64,000 nucleotides of DNA from Mesorhizobium_K sp040049215. Lineage in GTDB: Bacteria; Pseudomonadota; Alphaproteobacteria; Rhizobiales; Rhizobiaceae. The first letter of the stretch is position 1; each line of letters opens with the position of its first letter. Shown in pieces: positions 52,725 through 60,945 of this stretch. The translations under genes were made by a program, and so were the position numbers. The DNA lies in NCBI RefSeq assembly GCF_040049215.1, contig NZ_JBDZDN010000002.1:62001-126000 (forward strand). The letters run 5' to 3'. The notes beneath the pieces are model-generated. The model made no database searches and was not told where the DNA came from. It saw only the letters and a list, made by a program, of their open reading frames with translations.

Positions 52725-53567
52725 TCAGATCGCAAACAGGGCTTGCGCGGGTTTGTCGGCGCTGCCGAGCAGCCCGCCGATGGCGTATAGCGCGAAGGCA
52801 GCCGCGACAAGCCCGTCGACCCGGTCCATGACGCCGCCATGGCCGGGAATGAGGTTTCCGGAATCCTTCACGCCGTGCCGCCGCTTCACCCACGATTCGA
52901 AGAGGTCGCCGATCTGCGAGACGACCGACAGCAGGAAAGCCACGACCGCCAGCATCGGCAGGTTGCCGAGCCCGGCAAAGGCGGCAAGCGCCATGCCGGC
53001 AAGGACGCCGCCGAGCGCGCCGCCGAGCGCGCCGCTCTGCGTCTTGCCGGGCGAGATGGACGGGGCAAGCTTCGGCCCGCCCAGCGATCGGCCGACAAAA
53101 TAGGCGCAGCTGTCGGTCGCCCACACCACCGCGAATAGGAACAGGATGGCCAAGAGGCCCGCCTGGTCGCCGTCGCGCAAAAAGGCCAGCGAAAGGCCGG
53201 AGAGCCCGGCATAGGCCAGGCCGGCAGACGCCCAGAATTCCTGCCCGCCGATCCGGCCACCGAGCAGCGAGGCGAGCGCCGACAGCACCAGCAGGACAAG
53301 GACGCTGGCCGCCGAATAGCCGAGCACAAGCGCCAGCAGCACGACGGCGAGCAACGCCGCGGCGACCCACTGGTGACGGGCGCTGCCCGGTTTGCGCGAC
53401 ATGGCGCACCACTCGTAGAACATCGCGCCGGCGATCGCCGCGCAAAGAATGCGGAAAGCCGCCCCGCCGAACCAGGTGACGGACAGCACGGCGACGATCA
53501 GGACTATGGAGGAAATGACGCGCAGCTGCAGATTGCTCATCCGCCGGGCCGGCCCCGCGTCGGTCAC
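52725..53567 (-). CDS. cdsA: Phosphatidate cytidylyltransferase CdsA
   Basis: Makes CDP-diacylglycerol, the branch point of phospholipid synthesis. About 280 residues with seven to eight helices and the C-terminal signature SQIGDLFESWVKRRHGVKDSGNLIPGHGGVMDRVDG. The GTG at 53567 is chosen because it overlaps the uppS stop (GTGA); ATG 53540 is the alternative. Longer frames to 53684 overlap uppS. Confidence 0.94.
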   Translation of the reverse strand: MTDAGPARRMSNLQLRVISSIVLIVAVLSVTWFGGAAFRILCAAIAGAMFYEWCAMSRKPGSARHQWVAAALLAVVLLALVLGYSAASVLVLLVLSALASLLGGRIGGQEFWASAGLAYAGLSGLSLAFLRDGDQAGLLAILFLFAVVWATDSCAYFVGRSLGGPKLAPSISPGKTQSGALGGALGGVLAGMALAAFAGLGNLPMLAVVAFLLSVVSQIGDLFESWVKRRHGVKDSGNLIPGHGGVMDRVDGLVAAAFALYAIGGLLGSADKPAQALFAI

Positions 53568-54295
53568 GATGCCACGCCTTGCGCGATACCCTGCGGCATG
53601 ACGCCGCCGAAGCGGCGCTCGCGGGCGGTGTACTGGCGCAGCGCCTCGGCCAGATGCTCGCGCGTGAAGTCCGGCCAGTAGCACGGCAGGAAGACGAGTT
53701 CGCTATAGGCCGACTGCCAGGGCAGGAAGTTCGACATGCGCTGCTCGCCGCTGGTGCGGATGACGAGATCTGGATCCGGGATGCCCGCGGTATCGAGGAA
53801 GCGGGCGAACACCTCCGGCGTGACGGCCTCGCCGCGCAGTTCGCCGCGCACCGCGGCCTCGGCGATCCGGCGCGCCGCCCGCACGATCTCGTCGCGCCCG
53901 CCATAGTTAAAGGCGATGACGAGGTTCAGGGCGCTGTTTGCGGCGGTCAGCGTTTCCGCCTCTTCGAGGAGCGCGGCGATGTCGGGAGCCAAGCCCTCGC
54001 GCTCGCCGATGACCCTCACCTTGACGCCGCTTTGATGAAGTTCCGCGAGGTCGCGGCGGATGAATATCTTCAGGAGCCCCATCAGGTCGGAGACCTCGGA
54101 TTTCGGCCGCGACCAGTTCTCCGACGAGAACGCATAGACGGTCAGCCAGGCGATGCCCATGTCGGCGGCGGCGCGGACCGTCTTGCGCAATGCCTCGACG
54201 CCTGCGCGGTGGCCAGCGACGCGCGGCAGGCTGCGCGCCTTCGCCCAGCGGCCGTTACCGTCCATGATGATCGCGACATGCTCGGGCGTCGTCAT
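53564..54295 (-). CDS. uppS: Isoprenyl (undecaprenyl) diphosphate synthase
   Basis: Extends farnesyl diphosphate to the C55 lipid carrier for peptidoglycan and O-antigen. The 243-residue cis-prenyltransferase has IIMDGNGRWAKAR with catalytic Asp12, GHRAGVEALRKTVRAA, TVYAFSSENWSRP and RTSGEQRMSNFLPWQSAYSELVF near the C-terminus. Confidence 0.97.
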   Translation of the reverse strand: MTTPEHVAIIMDGNGRWAKARSLPRVAGHRAGVEALRKTVRAAADMGIAWLTVYAFSSENWSRPKSEVSDLMGLLKIFIRRDLAELHQSGVKVRVIGEREGLAPDIAALLEEAETLTAANSALNLVIAFNYGGRDEIVRAARRIAEAAVRGELRGEAVTPEVFARFLDTAGIPDPDLVIRTSGEQRMSNFLPWQSAYSELVFLPCYWPDFTREHLAEALRQYTARERRFGGVMPQGIAQGVAS

Positions 54296-54330
54296 CTCTT
54301 CTCTTTCATCCCCGCCGCCGCGGCGAGGAG

Positions 54331-54888
54331 CTAGACCTGCATGATTTCGGCTTCCTTGCCGGAGAGCAGGCTGTCGACGGTCGAGATCGTGTCGTCGGTC
54401 AGCTTCTGCACCTGGTCCGACTGACGACGGTGATCGTCCTCGCTGATGTCGCCATCCTTTTCGGCCTTTTTCAGGAAGTCCATGCCGTCGCGGCGGACAT
54501 GGCGGATCGCGACGCGGGCATTCTCGGCATAGCCATGTGCGATCTTGACCAGTTCCTTGCGGCGCTGCTCGTTCAGTTCGGGCAGCGGAATGCGCAGATT
54601 GTTGCCGTCAACGATTGGGTTGAAGCCGAGATTTGCCTCGCGGATGGCGCGGTCCACCGCGCCGACCATCGACTTGTCCCAGACCGAAACCGAAATCATG
54701 CGCGGCTCCGGGACCGTGATGGTGGCGACCTGATTGAGCGGCATGTCGGAACCGTAAGCCTTGACCTGAATGGCGTCGAGCAGATTGCTCGACGCACGGC
54801 CTGTCCTCAGCGAAGCGATGTCGTGCTTGAAGGCGTTGATCGCGCCCTCCATGCGCCGCTGGATGTCCTGGAAATCTCCGCTCTTCAT
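54331..54888 (-). CDS. frr: Ribosome recycling factor
   Basis: Splits post-termination ribosomes with EF-G. The 185-residue protein has the family core LRTGRASSNLLDAIQVKAYG, VPEPRMISVSVWDKSMV, NPIVDGNNLRIPLPELNEQRRKELVK and VRHVRR-like IRHVRRDGMD. ATG 54888 has GAGGAGACGG upstream; the frame also starts at GTG 54909. Follows pyrH by 70 bp. Confidence 0.97.
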   Translation of the reverse strand: MKSGDFQDIQRRMEGAINAFKHDIASLRTGRASSNLLDAIQVKAYGSDMPLNQVATITVPEPRMISVSVWDKSMVGAVDRAIREANLGFNPIVDGNNLRIPLPELNEQRRKELVKIAHGYAENARVAIRHVRRDGMDFLKKAEKDGDISEDDHRRQSDQVQKLTDDTISTVDSLLSGKEAEIMQV

Positions 54889-54958
54889 GATCCGTCTCCT
54901 CGAACTCACCCGTTCGGGCTATTCATCTGCCATTCTCGAGCATCGCGCTCCAGAAATT

Positions 54959-55678
54959 CTAGTCGGCGACCACCGTGCAGCGGCCACCTCCCCTTAGAAT
55001 CGCCCCGAAACCGCCCTGCTCGTGTATCGAATAGACGATTATCGGAATGTGGTTTTCACGCGCAAGCGCGATCGCGGCCGTGTCCATGATCGACAGGCCC
55101 TTGCCGATGACATCGGCATGGGTGATGTGCTCGTAGCGAACCGCGTTGGGATCCTTCTTCGGGTCGGCCGAGTACACTCCGTCGACCTGCGTGCCCTTGA
55201 ACAAAGCATCGGCGCCGATCTCGGCTGCCCGGAGCGCCGCTGCCGAATCGGTGGTGAAGAAGGGATTGCCGGTGCCGCCGGCAAAGATCACGACCTTCCC
55301 CTGGTCCATGTAGGCGGTGGCCTGGCGCTGCGAAAAGCTCTCGCACAGTTCCGGCATGGCGATCGCCGACAGCACCACTGACTCGACGCCGAGCTTGACC
55401 AGCGACGTGCGCAGCGCCAGCGAGTTTATGACCGTGGCGAGCATGCCCATGTGATCGCCGGTCACGCGGTCGCCGCCCTTGGAGGCCACGGCGACGCCGC
55501 GGAATATGTTGCCGCCGCCGATGACGACGCCGACCTCGATGCCCATCGCCCTCGCCTCGGCGATGTCGGCGGCGATGCGGTCGACCACAGACACGTCGAT
55601 GCCGAAATGCTGCTCGCCCATCAGCGCCTCGCCCGAGGCCTTGAGCAGGACTCGGCGGTATTTGGACCTTGCCGTCAT
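54959..55678 (-). CDS. pyrH: UMP kinase
   Basis: Phosphorylates UMP to UDP; hexameric and allosterically regulated by GTP and UTP. The 239-residue amino acid kinase-fold protein has LLKASGEALMGEQHFGID, GVVIGGGNIFRG, DHMGMLATVINSLAL and the FAGGTGNPFFTTDSAAALRAAEI segment. First gene of the pyrH-frr-uppS run, with lysE upstream. Confidence 0.97.
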   Translation of the reverse strand: MTARSKYRRVLLKASGEALMGEQHFGIDVSVVDRIAADIAEARAMGIEVGVVIGGGNIFRGVAVASKGGDRVTGDHMGMLATVINSLALRTSLVKLGVESVVLSAIAMPELCESFSQRQATAYMDQGKVVIFAGGTGNPFFTTDSAAALRAAEIGADALFKGTQVDGVYSADPKKDPNAVRYEHITHADVIGKGLSIMDTAAIALARENHIPIIVYSIHEQGGFGAILRGGGRCTVVAD

Positions 55679-55767
55679 GGGATCCTCGTCAATGTGGGCT
55701 GCAGCGTCGAGTTGCGCGCCGAACCGTCGGGAACACGGCCGGACAGCGCGGATTTGCGATACACGAA

Positions 55768-55793
55768 GGGCGCCGCAATGTCACGCGGCGCCC
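55768..55793 (-). terminator. Hairpin between lysE and pyrH
   Basis: A 9-bp perfect stem, GGGCGCCGC with GCGGCGCCC, and an eight-base loop lie 59 bp after the lysE stop and 90 bp before pyrH. The bases after it on the minus strand (TTCGTGTATCGC) are not T-rich, so it is only a possible terminator. Confidence 0.5.
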
Positions 55794-55851
55794 TGTCGGC
55801 AAACGTCATGAAGCGGTTGATGCTGCGTCACTTTCGACCCGACCCCACCGG

Positions 55852-56484
55852 TCAGTTTCGCTGCAGGACGATGTGGGTGCCGAGACCGACCAGCACCGCG
55901 CCGCCGGCGCGCTGCATCATGCGCCTGGCACGACCGGATTGACGCAAACGCTTCATCAGCGCGCCGGCCAGAAGAACGCAGACAATGTCGGCCGAGGAGA
56001 ACATCAGATTGACGATCGTGCCCAGGATCACGAATTGCAGCCAGATCGGAAACGATGCGGAGGCGTCGATGAACTGCGGCAGGAACGCCACGAAAAAGAT
56101 CGCCGTCTTCGGATTGAGCACCTCGACGGCGACGCTATCGAAAAAGGCGCGGCGGCCAGACTTCGGCCGAATGCCGGGAACGGTAGCTGAATTGTCGTCG
56201 CGGGCGCGCAGCAGCTTGACGCCGAGCCAGATAAGATAGGCCGCGCCGGCAAGCTTCACCGCCAGATAGAGCGCAGGTACCGCATGGAACAGCACGGAGA
56301 GTCCGGCCGCGGCGGCAAAGACGTGAACGTAGCAGCCGAGATGTATGCCGAGGGTAGCCATCAGGCCGGCAAACCGGCCACGCGCCATGGTCTGCGCGGC
56401 CGCGTAGAGCATGGCGGGACCCGGTATGTAGGCGAAAACGGCGGCCGTCGCGAAGAAGGCGATCAGCAATTCAGCGGATGGCAT
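55852..56484 (-). CDS. LysE/RhtB family amino acid exporter
   Basis: A 210-residue inner-membrane protein with about six helices and the family start LLIAFFATAAVFAYIPGPAMLYAAAQTMARGR, then AAAGLSVLFHAVPALYLAVKLAGAAYLIWLGVK and the central VEVLNPKTAIFFVAFLPQFID. Exports amino acids or homoserine-lactone-like compounds; the substrate is unpredictable. It interrupts the otherwise common rpsB-tsf-pyrH-frr succession and is set off by hairpins on both sides. Confidence 0.9.
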   Translation of the reverse strand: MPSAELLIAFFATAAVFAYIPGPAMLYAAAQTMARGRFAGLMATLGIHLGCYVHVFAAAAGLSVLFHAVPALYLAVKLAGAAYLIWLGVKLLRARDDNSATVPGIRPKSGRRAFFDSVAVEVLNPKTAIFFVAFLPQFIDASASFPIWLQFVILGTIVNLMFSSADIVCVLLAGALMKRLRQSGRARRMMQRAGGAVLVGLGTHIVLQRN

Positions 56485-56517
56485 GGAGATTCTCCCGTTC
56501 TGTCGAACCGATACGGA

Positions 56518-56551
56518 AAGAGGGCCGCAACGCCATGCGCGCGGCCCTCTT
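56518..56551 (-). terminator. Terminator of the rpsB-tsf operon
   Basis: An 11-bp perfect stem, AAGAGGGCCGC with GCGGCCCTCTT, and a 12-base loop lie 28 bp after the tsf stop. On the minus strand the right arm ends in CTCTTTCC, a short T-rich tail. Confidence 0.7.
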
Positions 56552-56578
56552 CGTCAGAAAGAAGAAGTGCTTCCCGCG

Positions 56579-57502
56579 TTACTTTTTCGCCGTGGCTGCG
56601 ACTTCCGCCGCGAAGTCGGTGACTTCCTTGTCGATGCCTTCGCCGAGAGCGAAGCGGAGATAGCCGGTGATTTTAGCCGGCGCGCCGATCTCCTTCTCGG
56701 CATCCTTCAAAGCCTTCTCGACAGTGACGTCGGGGTTGAGCACAAAGGCCTGCTTCAGGAGCACGACCTCCTCGTAGAACTTGCGCAGCCGGCCTTCCAC
56801 CATCTTCTCGATGATGTTCTCGGGCTTGCCGGACTGGCGCGCCTGGTCGGAGAAGATCGCCTTCTCGCGCTCGACGGCCGCCGGGTCCAGCGCGTCGACG
56901 TCGAGGGAGAGCGGGTTGGTGGCGGCGACATGCATGGCGACCTGGCGCGCGAAGGCGCTGGCCTTGTGGGCATCGCCTGATGTCTCGATCGCGACCAGCA
57001 CGCCGAGCTTGCCGAGCCCGTCGGCGACCGCGTTGTGCACATAGGTCGCGACGGCGCCATGCGGCACCGACAGCTTCGCCGAACGGCGGAAGCTCAAATT
57101 CTCGCCGATCGTGCCGACCGCGTCCTTGATGACCTCGGTGACCGTCTTGTCGGAGCCCGGATATTTTTCGTTGGCGACCTTCTCGGTTTCGCCGCCGAAG
57201 GCAAGCGCCACCTTGGCGACGTTGCGGACGAGTTCCTGGAACCCGGGGTTGCGGGCAACGAAGTCGGTCTCGGAGTTGACCTCCACGACGACGGCCTCGC
57301 GCAGGCCGGAATCGACGCCGATCAGACCTTCGGCGGCCGTGCGGCTCGACTTCTTGTCGGCCTTGGAGATGCCCTTCTTGCGCAGCCAGTCGACCGCTTC
57401 TTCCATGTTGCCGTTGGTCTCGGTCAGGGCCGCCTTGCAGTCCATCATGCCCGCGCCGGTCAGTTCGCGGAGTTCTTTGACCTGTGCTGCCGAAATGCTC
57501 AT
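56579..57502 (-). CDS. tsf: Elongation factor Ts
   Basis: Nucleotide exchange factor for EF-Tu. The 307-residue protein has the N-terminal LRELTGAGMMDCKAALTETNGNMEEAVDWLRKKG, then EVNSETDFVARN and HVAATNPLSLD, typical of EF-Ts. Cotranscribed with rpsB, 121 bp upstream on the same strand, with a hairpin between. Confidence 0.98.
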   Translation of the reverse strand: MSISAAQVKELRELTGAGMMDCKAALTETNGNMEEAVDWLRKKGISKADKKSSRTAAEGLIGVDSGLREAVVVEVNSETDFVARNPGFQELVRNVAKVALAFGGETEKVANEKYPGSDKTVTEVIKDAVGTIGENLSFRRSAKLSVPHGAVATYVHNAVADGLGKLGVLVAIETSGDAHKASAFARQVAMHVAATNPLSLDVDALDPAAVEREKAIFSDQARQSGKPENIIEKMVEGRLRKFYEEVVLLKQAFVLNPDVTVEKALKDAEKEIGAPAKITGYLRFALGEGIDKEVTDFAAEVAATAKK

Positions 57503-57530
57503 CGTTGCCTCTTTGTCTCGAAATGCGCCG

Positions 57531-57556
57531 GCGCGGCATCGCGTCCGATGCCGCGC
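57531..57556 (-). other. Intercistronic hairpin between rpsB and tsf
   Basis: An 11-bp perfect stem, GCGCGGCATCG with CGATGCCGCGC, and a four-base loop lie in the 121-bp gap. It has no U-run, so it looks more like an attenuating or RNA-processing element than a terminator; it could set the S2 to EF-Ts ratio. Confidence 0.6.
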
Positions 57557-57623
57557 CTCGTGCTTCGCGCGAAACCGCGCAAGGGGTATGCGGGTGGAAG
57601 AAGGCCGGCGAGCGGCCCTCGGA

Positions 57624-58430
57624 TCAGGCTTCGGGTGCCTTCGCAGCCGGCTCTTCGGCCGCTTCGGCAGGAGCCTCGGAGAGCACCGGCTCTACCGGGG
57701 CTTCGGCCGAGGCGCCGATATCGACGCCGAGCGCGCCCTGCTGGCGGGCGATGCCGTCGATGGCTGCCTTGGCGATGAGGTCGCAGTAAAGCCCGATGGC
57801 GCGCGCCGCGTCGTCATTGCCGGGGATCGGGAAATCGATCTTGTCCGGATCGCAGTTGGAATCGATGATCGCGACGACCGGGATGCCCAGGCGTTTGGCC
57901 TCGAGGATGGCGATCGCCTCCTTGTTGGTGTCGACCACGAACATCAGGTCCGGCGTCGAGCCCATGTCCTTGATGCCGCCGAGCGCCTTGTCGAGCTTCT
58001 CGCGCTCGCGGTCGAGGTTGAGGCGCTCCTTCTTGGTGAAGCCCTGGCCACCTTCGCCTGCCAGAATCTCGTCGAGCTTGCGCAGGCGGGCGATCGAGTT
58101 CGAGATCGTCTTCCAGTTGGTCAGCATGCCGCCGAGCCAGCGGGAGTTGACGTAGTACTGCGCCGAGCGCTGCGCCGCGTCGGCGACGAGGTCGGACGCC
58201 TGGCGCTTGGTGCCGACGAAGAGCACGCGGCCGCCCTTGGCCACAGTGTCGGAAACCTGCTTCAGAGCCTGGTGCAGCAGCGGCACGGTCTGGCTGAGGT
58301 CGATGACGTGGATGTTGTTGCGGGCGCCGTAGATGTAGGGCGCCATCTTCGGGTTCCAGCGGTGGGTCTGGTGGCCGAAGTGAACACCAGCTTCCAATAG
58401 CTGGCGCATGCTGAAGTCTGGCAGAGCCAT
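57624..58430 (-). CDS. rpsB: 30S ribosomal protein S2
   Basis: Small-subunit ribosomal protein. The 268-residue product has FSMRQLLEAGVHFGHQTHRWNPKM, FVGTKRQASDLVADAAQRS, YVNSRWLGGMLTNWKTI and PDLMFVVDTNKEAIAILEAKRLGIPVVAIIDSN, plus an Ala/Glu/Pro-rich C-terminal tail (about 235-268) common in alphaproteobacteria. AAAGGAAC lies before the ATG. The 170-bp leader (58431-58604) probably carries the promoter and possibly an S2 autoregulatory site, but no consensus is recognised. Confidence 0.98.
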   Translation of the reverse strand: MALPDFSMRQLLEAGVHFGHQTHRWNPKMAPYIYGARNNIHVIDLSQTVPLLHQALKQVSDTVAKGGRVLFVGTKRQASDLVADAAQRSAQYYVNSRWLGGMLTNWKTISNSIARLRKLDEILAGEGGQGFTKKERLNLDREREKLDKALGGIKDMGSTPDLMFVVDTNKEAIAILEAKRLGIPVVAIIDSNCDPDKIDFPIPGNDDAARAIGLYCDLIAKAAIDGIARQQGALGVDIGASAEAPVEPVLSEAPAEAAEEPAAKAPEA

Positions 58431-58604
58431 TCAAAAGTTCCTTTCCGGTTGGCCTCCACGGACAACGACGCTTCGGGAACAGCCCCTTGCGCCACCGGCG
58501 GTCGCCTCCGGATTTCTCCCGGTCGGAAACCAAAGTCCGTGTGTGGAATGTGCGCGCATATAGACGCTGCAGCGCAGCAATGCAAGCTGGGTGGCACTTT
58601 GAGT

Positions 58605-59006
58605 TTAGGGCTGCCAACCTCCCTTCGGACCTGGAGGGGTCATCTGGAAACACAACGAGCGCCCGCTCCCAGGATCGGACCACGTCTGCTGGCGCAGCCC
58701 GCCGGAACTATGGTCGACGCTGAATACGTAGCAGCCGTTCTCCAAGGAAAGCCGCGGCTCTGCTTCCGCGACCCCGCACGCCACCATGATTGGTGAGGCC
58801 GCTTCGGCCACTTGCCGATCAGTCTTCTGCTCCTCGAATACGTTCACCACGAAGCAGTCGGAACTGAAGTTGACGAGCCGGCCAAGCTCAACAGTCAAGC
58901 CCGTCGTCTGATCGCTTACCGACTGAACGGTAACATAGCTGGTACTCTCGACCGGGTTCGCCCAGACCGAAGCCAGTTGCGTTAGCAACATCATGTTGGA
59001 CAACAT
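58605..59006 (-). CDS. Orphan secreted protein with conserved-looking cysteines
   Basis: About 133 residues of unrecognised family. A hydrophobic N-terminus (MLSNMMLLTQLASVWA) looks like a signal peptide with cleavage before NPVEST. The mature part has cysteines in SSDCFVV, VACGVAE, NGCYVF and SLCFQM, so two disulfides are possible. Codon use is visibly less GC-biased than in neighbours. It follows the acyltransferase gene closely (18 bp); a TTG at 59012 is the alternative start and has a GAGG upstream. Confidence 0.6.
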   Translation of the reverse strand: MLSNMMLLTQLASVWANPVESTSYVTVQSVSDQTTGLTVELGRLVNFSSDCFVVNVFEEQKTDRQVAEAASPIMVACGVAEAEPRLSLENGCYVFSVDHSSGGLRQQTWSDPGSGRSLCFQMTPPGPKGGWQP

Positions 59007-59024
59007 GTTCAATGTCTTAGTGCC

Positions 59025-60518
59025 TCAGTTTGAAATCTGGGAGCCGTGTCGGATTGCCGCGTGCTCGTTGCAATGAGGACAATTTATCCAGCGCTCGAAC
59101 CCGCCTTTTGGGTCAAAAGGCACATCGTGGACAACGAGGGTTCCATTGCCACAGAAAGGGCACGTCAATGATCGAGCAGGGTCGCTTGTCAGTTGCTGTG
59201 CAATAGCTACCCATTGCTTAGATTTTGGGGTCAAGGACGCCTTTATAGGGCCTGCGTGGAAGGGATTCGGGTAGGTTGTCAGCCGTCCACTAACGGCGAG
59301 CATCCCGTTGATGTCATCAAGCGCCTCCCGCATGCGCCCGCGCAACAACATCAGCGCATCCTCGACCGATCCCTCAAATTCATGCATCGCAATGGCTTCC
59401 GGCACCCGGATGATCGCGGTGCGCGGGCCGGCCGGACGCGGCACGTAACGGTTCAGCGTGTCGCGCATCGTGCCTTTGCAATAGTCGTTGCGGATGCGCT
59501 TGATGTGTTCGGCCAGTTCCTCCTGCGTCACCGTTTCGCCGTCGAAAGCGTAAGCCCCGAGCCGCAGGTTGAGCGCGAGCCGATCGATGGCGGATTTGAT
59601 CTGAGGCGCGGCCGGATCGGATTTGGCCTCGCGCAACCTGCGGCGGGCAATCCGCAGCAGTTCCGACGGCTCGGACAGCGGTTTGTCGAGTGCAAGCAGC
59701 TCGGCGAGCTTCCTGCAAACGGCAGCCACCAGCAGGCGATGCCGTCCGGCGAACGTCTTGGCTGGCCCTTCTTCGATGCCGAGGTCCTCTTCGTCCCATT
59801 CGAGGAGCGTCTCGTAAAGCCGATAGGCCCGCTCCGGCAGAGATAGCCCCTCCCCGGGCTCGATCTTCAGCCGACCCTCGACATAGGCGCATTCGCTGAG
59901 AAGTTTGGGTTCGACGTCGCGCTCGAACACCAGCTTCCAGACGACAGGCGCGACGAAGGCCTGGAAGCCGGGATCGGCTGCCCGGCCGCGCTTCAGCGCC
60001 TCGTTCGCCATCTCGACGGCGCCGGGCATCAGCGGCGCGACGTAGTTGGAATGCCAGCCTACCGCGCCTTCGGCGTGAAGCAGAACCACGTTGCCCTTGA
60101 GCGCCCAGTCGATGGAATGTTCACGCGCCGGTTCGCTGTTTCCCGGGATCTGTGCGATCAGATTGTTCGCCAGCCAGAATTTCTGCGCGAGCTTGCCGAG
60201 CCCGTTGACGACGCCGTTGGTGGCCCAGAACGCCGCGCGCGGACAGAGGCGCGCGGAAATCTCCTTGTCGAGCATCCAGTCGGTGAAGAATTCCGGATGG
60301 TTGGGCGTGATGAAAGTCGCCTTGCCCTCACCGCAGACGGTCGCGAGCCGCGCCTGCTCGCCGGCCGGAAAATCTATGGTGCGGATATCGCAGACGCCGC
60401 GCAGGCCGGGAAACCCCCTGAGCATGAAGGCGCGGTTGACCGGCGTCATGGCGCGGATGAGCCACGCCTTCGGCCGGGGCGGGACGAAGACATCGAGAGC
60501 AGGGATCGGCCGGCTCAA
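59025..60518 (-). CDS. PlsC-like acyltransferase with C-terminal zinc-ribbon-like motif
   Basis: A 497-residue protein. The acyltransferase region (about 60-200) has TPNHPEFFTDW, where His and Asp are five residues apart instead of the usual four, and LLHAEGAVGWHS in place of FPEGTRS. A long helical region follows, and the C-terminus has two CxxC pairs, CPFC and CPHC, that could form a zinc ribbon. It probably acylates a glycerophosphate or related lipid, but the motif deviations leave the substrate open. The start is TTG 60518, overlapping the DUF4031 stop (TTGA), with AAGGGAG upstream. Confidence 0.75.
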   Translation of the reverse strand: MSRPIPALDVFVPPRPKAWLIRAMTPVNRAFMLRGFPGLRGVCDIRTIDFPAGEQARLATVCGEGKATFITPNHPEFFTDWMLDKEISARLCPRAAFWATNGVVNGLGKLAQKFWLANNLIAQIPGNSEPAREHSIDWALKGNVVLLHAEGAVGWHSNYVAPLMPGAVEMANEALKRGRAADPGFQAFVAPVVWKLVFERDVEPKLLSECAYVEGRLKIEPGEGLSLPERAYRLYETLLEWDEEDLGIEEGPAKTFAGRHRLLVAAVCRKLAELLALDKPLSEPSELLRIARRRLREAKSDPAAPQIKSAIDRLALNLRLGAYAFDGETVTQEELAEHIKRIRNDYCKGTMRDTLNRYVPRPAGPRTAIIRVPEAIAMHEFEGSVEDALMLLRGRMREALDDINGMLAVSGRLTTYPNPFHAGPIKASLTPKSKQWVAIAQQLTSDPARSLTCPFCGNGTLVVHDVPFDPKGGFERWINCPHCNEHAAIRHGSQISN

Positions 60519-60835
60519 GCGATCTCCCTTACCTTGGCCGGCGCCGGCGCTCGTCGAGGCCTCGCAACCTTGCCGTTCTTCACCTTCACGCGCCGGAAAA
60601 CCGCGACGATCTCCTCGCGGCTGCAGGCGATGGCGCCTAGTCGCAGAGCGCGGGCCCGCTCAAGTCCAGTGAGGTCGTAGTGCGGCGCTGAGGTTTTGGG
60701 TGGTCCCTGATAGAGCAGGTGGTGGATGCCGATCGATGCCGCGAAACGATGAAGCTCCTCCACGTCGTCGGCCAGCATATGGCACCATTTGTGCCCGGCC
60801 CAGCGCCAGATCGGCTGATCAACATAGACCGCCAC
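60515..60835 (-). CDS. DUF4031 family protein
   Basis: A 106-residue protein with the DUF4031 start MAVYVDQPIWRWAGHKWCHM and LYQGPPKTSAPHYDL. The family is widespread in bacteria and uncharacterised; the conserved Asp, Trp, His and Asp residues suggest a small enzyme or binding protein. It is translationally coupled to the downstream acyltransferase gene, so a shared pathway is plausible. Confidence 0.82.
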   Translation of the reverse strand: MAVYVDQPIWRWAGHKWCHMLADDVEELHRFAASIGIHHLLYQGPPKTSAPHYDLTGLERARALRLGAIACSREEIVAVFRRVKVKNGKVARPRRAPAPAKVREIA

Positions 60836-60857
60836 GCCGGCCTCGGCCTAGCGCAAT

Positions 60858-60875
60858 GGAGGCGGAATCGCCTCC
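60858..60875. terminator. Hairpin between DUF4031 and the palindromic repeat
   Basis: GGAGGCG pairs with CGCCTCC around a four-base loop GAAT, 23 bp upstream of the DUF4031 gene. Together with the palindromic repeat just beyond it, this could end transcription of eipB. Confidence 0.45.
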
Positions 60876-60895
60876 ACAGCGCTCTTTCTTTGTTT

Positions 60896-60945
60896 GAGCA
60901 TCGGATTCGTCCGAAAACCGCTGCGCACTTTTCGGTCCGATGCTC
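60896..60945. repeat. Third copy of the GCATCGG/CCGATGC palindromic element
   Basis: A single unit with outer arms GAGCATCGGA and TCCGATGCTC and an inner pair CCGAAAA with TTTTCGG. It matches the two tandem copies at 14786-14895. Its last base touches the TAG of eipB, so it forms the 3' end of that transcript. Confidence 0.85.
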
